Of a stretch of DNA of 13,467 bases, positions 6,950-13,467 are shown one piece after another (positions within the stretch are counted from its first letter, which is position 1; every line of letters starts with the position of its first letter). The stretch covers positions 1 to 13,467 of the forward strand of contig CALJFV010000138.1 in NCBI GenBank assembly GCA_938074515.1, written 5' to 3'. The translations under genes and the position numbers were made by a program. A model generated the notes under the pieces. The model was not told the origin of the DNA. It worked only from the letters and a program-made list of their open reading frames with translations, and searched no databases. The stretch comes from an uncultured Flavobacteriaceae bacterium. Its GTDB lineage: Bacteria > Bacteroidota > Bacteroidia > Flavobacteriales > Flavobacteriaceae.

Positions 6950-6987
6950 TAATTACGAGTTAATATTGGGCAATACTCGACTAATTA
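6950..6987. repeat. AT-rich inverted repeat after the ClC operon, possible terminator
   Basis: TAATTA (6950-6955) and CGAGT (6956-6960) are mirrored by ACTCG (6975-6979) and TAATTA (6982-6987), with an extra AC at 6980-6981. It lies 32 bp past the stop of the last gene of the minus-strand operon. T-runs follow on the minus strand (complement of the A-runs at 6938-6944 and 6930-6933), though not directly after the stem. A weak terminator is the simplest reading; an upstream element of the cold-shock promoter is the alternative. The rest of the gap from 6897 to 7019 is plain AT-rich sequence. Confidence 0.4.
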
Positions 6988-7019
6988 TTTGCTGATCTGA
7001 AGATTATCTTAAGCGGAGT

Positions 7020-7259
7020 TTACTTATCGCGTTTATAACGATTCATTTGCTGGATATTCTCTTTGGTCAGCATATAGTTCTGAATTGAGCGGTTTTTCCA
7101 ACGATGATAAATAAACAAGGGCATCCAAACAAAAAACAGGCCTGCGATGCCGCCGCCAATAAGTTTTTCGGCCAAAGGATTCCCGCTGCCTTGAATATAA
7201 AGTCCACAGGAAACGCTGGCGACAATAAGGATGAAAATAATGTAGAGGAAATATTTCAT
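7020..7259 (-). CDS. Small two-helix membrane protein, unrecognised
   Basis: I do not recognise this 79-residue protein. It has two hydrophobic segments, at about residues 4-22 and 34-51, joined by a short polar stretch (GSGNPLAEK), and a highly basic, polar C-terminal tail (about 52-79) containing HRWKNRS and ending NRYKRDK. The charge bias suggests the tail is cytoplasmic, giving a hairpin in the inner membrane. Cys19 lies inside the first hydrophobic segment, without a good lipobox. The ATG overlaps the stop of the ClC gene as ATGA (7256-7259), with GGAG 4 nt upstream (7264-7267), so translation is probably coupled. That makes a role beside the ClC protein possible but unproven. It is not an obvious ORF shadow: the coupled start, the helices and the position at the operon end all support a real gene. 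Confidence 0.8.
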   Translation of the reverse strand: MKYFLYIIFILIVASVSCGLYIQGSGNPLAEKLIGGGIAGLFFVWMPLFIYHRWKNRSIQNYMLTKENIQQMNRYKRDK

Positions 7260-9055
7260 GAGGCTCCAGAAAAATCAATGAGTTTACGACGATACACGGT
7301 AAGCAGTTTAGATTTTGATACAAAACCATGATAGACACCAGAGCGGACCACGGGTAAATTCCAAGCCCCGGTATCTTGAAATTTTTTCATGACCTCCGTC
7401 ATGCGGTCCTTATCGAGTTCGACCACACTAGGGGGGTCCTGCATTAAATCACGGGCGCTGACCTCCTGGTAAAGCTGGCGTTCAAACATGACCGGCCTTA
7501 AATCGTCCAACAAAATAATTCCCAAGAGTTGACCGCTATCTGGCGTAACTACAGGGAAAATATTACGATTGGATTTTACGATGCCTTTGGAGACGATTTC
7601 CCCCAAATTCATCTCAGGACTTATGGCAATAAAATTTTGCTCTACCACGGAATCTATATCCATTAGGGTTAACACAGCGTGATCCTTATTATGGGTAATG
7701 AGTTCGCCTCTGCGGCCCAGTTCCATAGTGTAAACTGAGTGTGGATGAACATATTTAGTAATTGAATAGGCCACAGCAGAAGTAATCATCAAGGGGATAA
7801 ATAGAGCGTAGCCCCCAGTGAGCTCAGCTATTAAAAATATGGCAGTCAGTGGGGCGTGCAGGACCCCGGCCATAAGTCCGGCCATACCGACTAAAGTAAA
7901 ATTACTGATTGAAATATTGGACGAATCAAAGCCTATGGTGCGCAGCACTAGGGCCACAGTGTACCCCATGATACTGCCCATGAATAAGGTAGGGGCAAAA
8001 ATTCCGCCCACCCCGCCTGCACCAAAAGTCAGCGCACTGGCAATAATCTTAAAGACAACCAACCCTATTAACAGCCCTAAAGTGACATAAATACGTTCTG
8101 TTGATGCATTGAATAGATTATTTTCCAAGGCTAAATTCGCATTGCCTTGAACCAAATTATTGATGACATCAAATCCTTCTCCGTAAAGCGGAGGGATACA
8201 ATAAACCAAGACCCCAATAAGGGTTCCCCCTAGGAGCATCCGGTGCCATTTGTTAGGAATTGCATCAAACCTTTTTTGAATCCACTCATAGGTGTTGGTA
8301 AAGTATATAGACACTAATCCAGCGACTATGGCCAAAATTAAATAAAATGGAATATCACTGATGCTAAAAGTATCCACCACAGTAAAGGGCAATAAAATAT
8401 CATTGCCAAAGAAAAAATAAGAGGTAATAATAGCGGTTACTGAGGCGAGCAGCAAAGGAACCAAAGACATTAAAGTAAGATCTAAGCTAAAGACTTCAAC
8501 AGCAAAAATAATGGCTGCAATGGGTGCTTTAAAGATAGAAGACATGGCGCCAGCCGCAGCACAACCGATCAGAAGTGTACGCGTGGCTTGGTTTAGGTGT
8601 AGTAGCCGCGCCAGATTAGAGCTTAAAGCAGCCCCTGTAGCCACTGTTGGCCCCTCTAGCCCAACAGAGCCTCCAAAACCCACGGTAATCGGCGCAGCGA
8701 TAAGGCTGCCAAACATTTGAAAACGTCGCATGACCCCTTTTTTCTTCGAGATGGCGTAAAGCGTCGAAGGAATTCCATGACTCACTGTATGCCTGAGCAA
8801 ATAGCGCATGAATAAGGCCGTTATCAGTACCCCGAGTAAAGGAAAAACAAAGTAAAAGGCACTGTGATAATTGCTGATTAAACGCCCTTCGAGCAAGAAC
8901 TGAATCAGATAGGTAAGGTTTTTAATCAGTACAGCGCCAAGTCCCGAAATCAGACCAACGACCATACTGAGTACAAGTAAAAACTGTTTTTGCGAGATAT
9001 GTTTGATCCGCCAGATCAGGAACTTGGTAAGTAAAGATTTTTTTGAGGTTCCCAT
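7256..9055 (-). CDS. ClC-family anion channel/transporter with C-terminal CBS pair
   Basis: This inner-membrane protein of 599 residues is expected to conduct chloride or similar anions. The ClC signatures are present: SHGIP at 92-96 (position of the GSGIP motif), GSVGLEGP at 129-136 with the gating glutamate Glu134, GGIFAPTL at 350-357, and Tyr442 at the place of E. coli Tyr445. The membrane part covers about 25-435, and two CBS domains fill about 465-590, probably a cytoplasmic regulatory module that may bind adenine nucleotides. The residue matching E. coli Glu203, the internal proton glutamate, appears to be Val188 (context FAVEV), and the Ser107 position is His93. This leaves channel or exchanger open. 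The gene starts 22 bp after the aspS stop and shares a 4-bp overlap with the next gene, consistent with one operon. A weak GAAAG precedes the ATG. Confidence 0.93.
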   Translation of the reverse strand: MGTSKKSLLTKFLIWRIKHISQKQFLLVLSMVVGLISGLGAVLIKNLTYLIQFLLEGRLISNYHSAFYFVFPLLGVLITALFMRYLLRHTVSHGIPSTLYAISKKKGVMRRFQMFGSLIAAPITVGFGGSVGLEGPTVATGAALSSNLARLLHLNQATRTLLIGCAAAGAMSSIFKAPIAAIIFAVEVFSLDLTLMSLVPLLLASVTAIITSYFFFGNDILLPFTVVDTFSISDIPFYLILAIVAGLVSIYFTNTYEWIQKRFDAIPNKWHRMLLGGTLIGVLVYCIPPLYGEGFDVINNLVQGNANLALENNLFNASTERIYVTLGLLIGLVVFKIIASALTFGAGGVGGIFAPTLFMGSIMGYTVALVLRTIGFDSSNISISNFTLVGMAGLMAGVLHAPLTAIFLIAELTGGYALFIPLMITSAVAYSITKYVHPHSVYTMELGRRGELITHNKDHAVLTLMDIDSVVEQNFIAISPEMNLGEIVSKGIVKSNRNIFPVVTPDSGQLLGIILLDDLRPVMFERQLYQEVSARDLMQDPPSVVELDKDRMTEVMKKFQDTGAWNLPVVRSGVYHGFVSKSKLLTVYRRKLIDFSGAS

Positions 9056-9077
9056 AGGCCGACTTTCTATAAACGTC

Positions 9078-10832
9078 TTACGGTTTTAACCCAATGCTCA
9101 AATGGAGCTCGTTAAGCTGACCTTGGTCAATTGGTGCGGGCGCATCAATCATGACATCGCGCCCTGCATTATTTTTAGGAAATGCAATAAAATCCCGAAT
9201 GGTTTCCTGCCCCCCAAGTATGGCCACGAGTCGATCTAGACCAAAGGCAATTCCTCCATGGGGCGGGGCCCCATATTGAAAGGCATCCATTAAAAATCCA
9301 AATTGGGCTTTTGCTTCTTCTGGAGTAAATCCTAAATAGTCAAACATTTTACTTTGAATGCCTTTATCGTGGATCCGGATCGATCCGCCACCAATTTCAT
9401 TGCCGTTTAACACTAAATCATACGCATTGGCTTTTACCGCCGAGGGATCAGTTTCTAAAAGCTCCATCTGTCCGGGTTTTGGAGAGGTAAACGGATGGTG
9501 CATGGCATGATAGCGCTGGGTTTCTTCATCCCACTCAAGCAGCGGGAAATCTACGACCCAAAGCGGTGCAAACTCGTCTGGCCGACGCAGTCCCAACCTT
9601 TGAGCGAGCTCCATACGTAAGGCACTCAGCTGTGGGCGCACTTTATCCTTTGGCCCCGAGAGGACACAAATTAAATCCCCTGGCTTAGCTCCTGTAGTCT
9701 CAGCCCACTGGGCAAGGTCGTCCGGGGTATAGAATTTATCGACACTTGATTTAAAAGTACCGTCTTCTGCCACACGACAATAAACCATGCCCTGAGCACC
9801 GATTTGTGGTCTTTTGACCCAATCGATAAGGGCGTCAATTTCTTTACGTGAATAAGCATTACCTCCTGGAACGGCAATACCCACCACGAGTTCAGCACTG
9901 TTAAAGACACCGAAATCACGGTGCTGGGCGCAATGGTTCAACACCCCAAATTCCATCCCAAAACGAATGTCTGGCTTGTCATTTCCGTAGCGCTCCATGG
10001 CCTGGTCGTAGGTCATTCTGGGAAAATCTCCGACTTCGACCCCAACAATTTCTTTAAGTAAATGACGGGTTAATCCTTCAAAAGCATTGAGCACGTCTTC
10101 TTGGGAAACAAAGGCCATTTCGCAGTCAATCTGAGTAAATTCTGGCTGGCGATCTGCGCGCAAGTCTTCATCTCTAAAACACTTTACGATCTGAAAATAG
10201 CGGTCCATGCCTCCGACCATCAAGAGTTGTTTGAAGGTTTGTGGAGATTGAGGTAAGGCGTAAAATTGTCCCGGATTCATGCGGCTGGGCACCACAAAAT
10301 CACGAGCCCCTTCGGGGGTTGATTTGATTAAATAAGGGGTTTCAACCTCAATGAAGTTTTGCGCGGACAAATAATTGCGCACAGCCATGCTCACTTTGTG
10401 TCGGAACATAAGGTTTTCACGTACAGGTTTGCGACGGATATCTAAATAACGGTATTTCATGCGCAAGTCTTCACCCCCGTCCGTTTGGTCTTCAATGGTA
10501 AAAGGGGGTGTTAAAGCACTGTTGAGTAAAGTGAGCTCCGATACTAATATTTCAACATCCCCAGTTGGCATATTGGGATTTTTGGACTCACGTTCGATTA
10601 CGGTTCCACGCACTTGTATGACAAACTCGCGCCCAAGTTTTTTAGCTAACTCCATAGTCTTAGGATCTGTGCGCTCAGCATCAAAAATAAGTTGAGTAAT
10701 GCCGTAGCGATCTCTAAGATCGACCCAAATCATAAACCCTTTGTCTCTAATTTTTTGAATCCATCCTGAAAGGACTACTTCTTGACCCAATGCTTCGAGA
10801 CTGAGTGTTCCGTTATCGTGCGTTCTATACAT
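9078..10832 (-). CDS. aspS: Aspartyl-tRNA synthetase, bacterial type
   Basis: This cytoplasmic class IIb synthetase charges tRNA-Asp with aspartate. In order: an N-terminal OB anticodon-binding domain (about 1-105, with [20 protein letters not shown]); the catalytic core with the tRNA/ATP region [13 protein letters not shown] (172-184), [12 protein letters not shown] (195-206) and motif 2 [18 protein letters not shown] (219-236); the bacterial GAD insert domain in the middle; the flipping loop region near MHHPFTSP; and motif 3 with GLDR (531-534, Arg534). The length of 584 is normal. The position of E. coli Leu30, one marker of discriminating versus Asn-misacylating enzymes, is Lys31 here rather than His; specificity stays undecided but misacylation is not suggested. 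The ATG at 10832 is the first residue of the usual MYRTH start. It has its own -7 box 18 bp upstream and lacks a Shine-Dalgarno sequence. Confidence 0.97.
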   Translation of the reverse strand: MYRTHDNGTLSLEALGQEVVLSGWIQKIRDKGFMIWVDLRDRYGITQLIFDAERTDPKTMELAKKLGREFVIQVRGTVIERESKNPNMPTGDVEILVSELTLLNSALTPPFTIEDQTDGGEDLRMKYRYLDIRRKPVRENLMFRHKVSMAVRNYLSAQNFIEVETPYLIKSTPEGARDFVVPSRMNPGQFYALPQSPQTFKQLLMVGGMDRYFQIVKCFRDEDLRADRQPEFTQIDCEMAFVSQEDVLNAFEGLTRHLLKEIVGVEVGDFPRMTYDQAMERYGNDKPDIRFGMEFGVLNHCAQHRDFGVFNSAELVVGIAVPGGNAYSRKEIDALIDWVKRPQIGAQGMVYCRVAEDGTFKSSVDKFYTPDDLAQWAETTGAKPGDLICVLSGPKDKVRPQLSALRMELAQRLGLRRPDEFAPLWVVDFPLLEWDEETQRYHAMHHPFTSPKPGQMELLETDPSAVKANAYDLVLNGNEIGGGSIRIHDKGIQSKMFDYLGFTPEEAKAQFGFLMDAFQYGAPPHGGIAFGLDRLVAILGGQETIRDFIAFPKNNAGRDVMIDAPAPIDQGQLNELHLSIGLKP

Positions 10833-10849
10833 AATCGTTTAATGAGTCA

Positions 10850-10857
10850 CAAAGTTA
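10850..10857 (-). promoter_or_regulatory. -7 box of the aspS operon promoter
   Basis: The minus strand reads TAACTTTG, a perfect TAnnTTTG, in the 65-bp gap between the efflux permease stop and aspS. Transcription from about 10845 would leave a leader of only about 13 nt. I see no TTG at the proper -33 spacing. I also see no hairpin terminator for the upstream gene, so read-through from it is possible. Confidence 0.55.
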
Positions 10858-10897
10858 ATAAGAACCATGTGAATTGTTTTTGGTCTAAGGAACAAAA

Positions 10898-13467
10898 TCA
10901 CGGCGTTTCAATTACTGCTTTTCGACGGGGATGTTTGCCAAACCAAGACAAGAGTTTGCCTTTAAATTGGTGGACCATTAAAAACAGAACAGGAACGATA
11001 ATCAAGGTTAAAAAGGTCGCGACCAAGAGTCCATAAATTACGGCCCAGGCCAGGGGTCCCCAGAAAATCACGTTATCCCCTCCAAAATAAATCTTTGGAT
11101 CAAATTCACTAAAAAGAGAGAAAAAGTCCATATTGAATCCTATCGCCAATGGGATAAGGCCCAACACTGTTGTGATTGCAGTGAGTAGGACCGGGCGCAA
11201 CCTTGCCTTGCCCGCCTGAATGATCAAATCGTGAAAAACACCATCTGGAATCAATTGAGGGTGCTCAATGTTGTGTTTTTGTTGGTAACGATCAATTAAA
11301 AGCTGGGTGTAGTCCAAAAGAACAACGCCGTTATTCACCACAATACCCGCGAGGGAGATAATCCCAACCATAGTCATCATGATTACAAAGGAGGCCCCGG
11401 TGACTAAAATTCCACCAAATACACCGATAAAACTCAAAAAGATAGCCAGCATGATGATGGTCGGCTTTGAAATAGAACTAAACTGGAAAATCAGCAAGAA
11501 CATGATCAAACCGAGTCCAGTAAAAAAGGCCCCCATTAAAAACGTCATTTGCTTGTTTTGTTCTTCTATTTGTCCGGTGTAATCTATGGACACTCCTTGA
11601 GGCAATTGCTCAAAATTATCCATTTGGCTCTGTATTTGACTCACGATGGCTCCGGCATCGGTAAAACCAGGAGCTAAGGCAGAATACACAGTCACCACAC
11701 GCTTGCCATCACGATGCTTAATCGCACTAAATGAGGAGGTATTGCGTCGCTGGGTTACCGCACTTAAAGGTATGTCTTTAAGGCGTCCAGAAGCCTGATC
11801 TCGGAAGGTTATATTCTGGTCAAATAAAGCACTTTTTGTTTCTCTTTGTCCTTGTTCAAAACGCACGTTAATGTCATAATCTTCACCGTCTTGTTTATAG
11901 ATGCCTGCTTTCTCCCCAAAGACAGCACGACGCAATTGCTGGCCGACTTGGCCGGCTGCAACCCCAAGTCCTCCGGCTTTTTTACGATCTACAAAAATTT
12001 CCATCGCGGGCTTGCCCTTATTAACATCAATTTTAAGCTCATCAATTCCTTGAATATTTTTTTGATTGATAAAATTGCGCATAAGCTCTGCCGTGGCGAT
12101 CAACTCATCATAGTCATTTCCTTCAAGCTCGATATTGATAGGGTACCCAGCAGGAGGGCCTGTGGGATCCTTTTCAACCGAAATAGAGACCCCGGGATAA
12201 CGCCCCTTAATTCGTTCTTGAATCCGTTTACGCAAGACTTCTGAATCGTGACCTTGACGGAATTTGAATTCGTGCATCGTCGCTGTGATTTTTCCGCGAT
12301 GCGGCATTTCAGCAGCGTTACCGGCATCGGTTTGGGGATTTCCAGCCCCTTCACCAACCTGAGAAACAGCGGCCTCTACCAAAGCATTTTTTCCGCTCTC
12401 GGGATCTTGATACATCGGATCGTTGATAATTTCATAGACCTCTTTTTCAATTGCTAGAGTAATGGCATTGGTTTTCTCGATATCTGTGCCCTGAGGGTAT
12501 TCAATATAAATAATGATTTGATTAGGCTTATTGTCTGGAAAGAACTCAACACTGGTGCGTTGACTCCCGATTGAGGCGCCAAAAAGAGCAAAAACGACAA
12601 ACAAGACTAAAAAAGTTGTGCCAAAAAATAATGCAGGACGATACCCCCCTAGAGCAAACTTCAAAAAGTTTTTGTACTTGTTTTCGAGCCAAGGAAGCAC
12701 CCGTCTTTGAAAACTAGAGGCCCAACGTTTGATGCCATATTTATAGGCCCAAAACAGTCCAACGGTAAAAATCATGACACTGCCCAGTCCACGCATGCTG
12801 CCGCCGGCAAATAAGATCAAAAGGCCTAAGCCGCCCAAAATCACGGTGAGGCGGATCAAACTTTTTCGTTTAATGATGCGGTTGTCAATTTCCATAAATT
12901 GAGAGACCAGCATGGAGTTCATGAATATCGCCACAAAAAGTGAAGAGCCTAAGACCACGGACAGTGTAATTGGGAAAAAGATCATGAATTCACCCATAAC
13001 TCCTGGCCACAAGCCTAATGGGATAAATGCAGCCACTGTGGTGAGTGTCGAAATAATAATCGGAAAGGCGATTTCCCCAATACCTTGCTTGGCGGCACGA
13101 ACGCGTGACAAGCCTTCTTCCTCCATTAACCGATAAACGTTCTCGACCACCACAATGCCATTATCGACCAACATACCTAGACCCATAATCAGTCCGAATA
13201 AAATCATTGTATTCATGGTGTAGCCCAGTAGTTGCAGGACCATAAAACTCATGAACATAGACATGGGGATGGCAAATCCTACAAAAAGGGCGTTGCGAAA
13301 GCCCAAAAAGAACATAAGCACTGTAACCACCAAGATGACCCCAAAGATGATATTGTTGACCAGGTCATCCACTTGATTAATGGTTTTGGCCGATTGGTCA
13401 TTGGCAATGCTGATTTCTAAATCTTTTGGAAAAACATCGGTTTTGGCCTTTTCGATGATGGCCTCAA
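10898..13467 (-). CDS. RND-family efflux permease, 5' part missing
   Basis: This is the inner-membrane pump of a tripartite (adaptor/pump/outer-membrane channel) efflux system driven by the proton gradient. The reading frame is open to the right edge; the 31 codons before the GTG (Val) at 13372 read EAIIEKAK...TINQ and belong to the protein. About 855 residues are visible, and roughly 300 at the N terminus (first helix and part of the first periplasmic loop) lie outside. Visible in order: the first helix bundle with GMLVDNGIVVVENVYRLMEEEG (codons near 13165), the second large periplasmic loop beginning after FFPDNKPNQI, the second bundle with GIVVNNGVVLLDY (near 11335), and a basic C-terminal tail. 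AcrB Asp407 is kept, but the Asp408 and Lys940 positions are Asn. It resembles HAE1/AcrB-like pumps more than metal pumps; the substrate cannot be read from sequence. Confidence 0.93.
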   Translation of the reverse strand, partial: EAIIEKAKTDVFPKDLEISIANDQSAKTINQVDDLVNNIIFGVILVVTVLMFFLGFRNALFVGFAIPMSMFMSFMVLQLLGYTMNTMILFGLIMGLGMLVDNGIVVVENVYRLMEEEGLSRVRAAKQGIGEIAFPIIISTLTTVAAFIPLGLWPGVMGEFMIFFPITLSVVLGSSLFVAIFMNSMLVSQFMEIDNRIIKRKSLIRLTVILGGLGLLILFAGGSMRGLGSVMIFTVGLFWAYKYGIKRWASSFQRRVLPWLENKYKNFLKFALGGYRPALFFGTTFLVLFVVFALFGASIGSQRTSVEFFPDNKPNQIIIYIEYPQGTDIEKTNAITLAIEKEVYEIINDPMYQDPESGKNALVEAAVSQVGEGAGNPQTDAGNAAEMPHRGKITATMHEFKFRQGHDSEVLRKRIQERIKGRYPGVSISVEKDPTGPPAGYPINIELEGNDYDELIATAELMRNFINQKNIQGIDELKIDVNKGKPAMEIFVDRKKAGGLGVAAGQVGQQLRRAVFGEKAGIYKQDGEDYDINVRFEQGQRETKSALFDQNITFRDQASGRLKDIPLSAVTQRRNTSSFSAIKHRDGKRVVTVYSALAPGFTDAGAIVSQIQSQMDNFEQLPQGVSIDYTGQIEEQNKQMTFLMGAFFTGLGLIMFLLIFQFSSISKPTIIMLAIFLSFIGVFGGILVTGASFVIMMTMVGIISLAGIVVNNGVVLLDYTQLLIDRYQQKHNIEHPQLIPDGVFHDLIIQAGKARLRPVLLTAITTVLGLIPLAIGFNMDFFSLFSEFDPKIYFGGDNVIFWGPLAWAVIYGLLVATFLTLIIVPVLFLMVHQFKGKLLSWFGKHPRRKAVIETP

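Noticed and set aside
11846..12244. 132-residue plus-strand ORF inside the RND gene
   Set aside because: It is antisense to the second periplasmic loop of the permease, with no promoter, start context or recognisable domain.
13370..13372. Start of the RND permease at 13372
   Set aside because: The codon is an internal Val (GTG); the frame stays open for 31 more codons to the window edge and the protein would lack its first helix and loop.
1..13467. CRISPR arrays, tRNA or rRNA genes, insertion sequences
   Set aside because: I saw no regularly spaced repeats, no cloverleaf with CCA end, no rRNA-like sequence and no transposase motif on either strand.

Overview
The window looks like ordinary chromosomal DNA from a member of the Bacteroidetes, most likely a (marine) Flavobacteriaceae bacterium. 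Three things point there: a secreted protease ending in a type IX secretion (T9SS) sorting domain, promoter -7 boxes of the Bacteroidetes form TAnnTTTG in front of several genes, and protein sequences (Dgt, Dxs, AspRS) that read like flavobacterial versions. Start sites mostly lack a strong Shine-Dalgarno sequence, which is also usual for this phylum.

Layout. Plus strand, left end: a dGTPase gene (dgt, 134-1468), then a secreted M36 (fungalysin-type) metalloprotease with a PA insert and a T9SS tag (1538-4126). A bidirectional hairpin terminator (4158-4185) separates it from the convergent dxs gene (4227-6008, minus), which makes DXP for isoprenoid synthesis. dxs and tadA (6108-6554, plus; tRNA adenosine deaminase) diverge from a 99-bp region holding two facing -7 boxes. 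tadA converges with a 65-residue cold-shock protein gene (6659-6856, minus), whose terminator lies at 6604-6632. After an AT-rich gap with an inverted repeat (6950-6987) comes a minus-strand run: a partial RND efflux permease (10898-13467, cut by the right edge), aspS (9078-10832), a ClC-type anion transporter/channel with two CBS domains (7256-9055), and a 79-residue two-helix membrane protein (7020-7259) that overlaps the ClC gene by 4 bp. The first 133 bases hold no gene that I can support.

How the genes fit together. They are mainly housekeeping functions (nucleotide pool control, isoprenoid precursors, tRNA modification and charging, cold-shock RNA binding) plus envelope functions (secreted protease, efflux pump, anion transport). 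aspS, the ClC gene and the small membrane gene form a likely operon from a promoter just upstream of aspS. The RND permease lies upstream on the same strand and probably belongs to a separate efflux operon whose other members are outside the window.

I found no mobile element, CRISPR array, tRNA or rRNA gene, and no convincing new multi-gene system. The points most worth a second look are a probably leaderless dxs transcript, ion-relay residue substitutions in the ClC and RND proteins, and the unrecognised small membrane protein coupled to the ClC gene.
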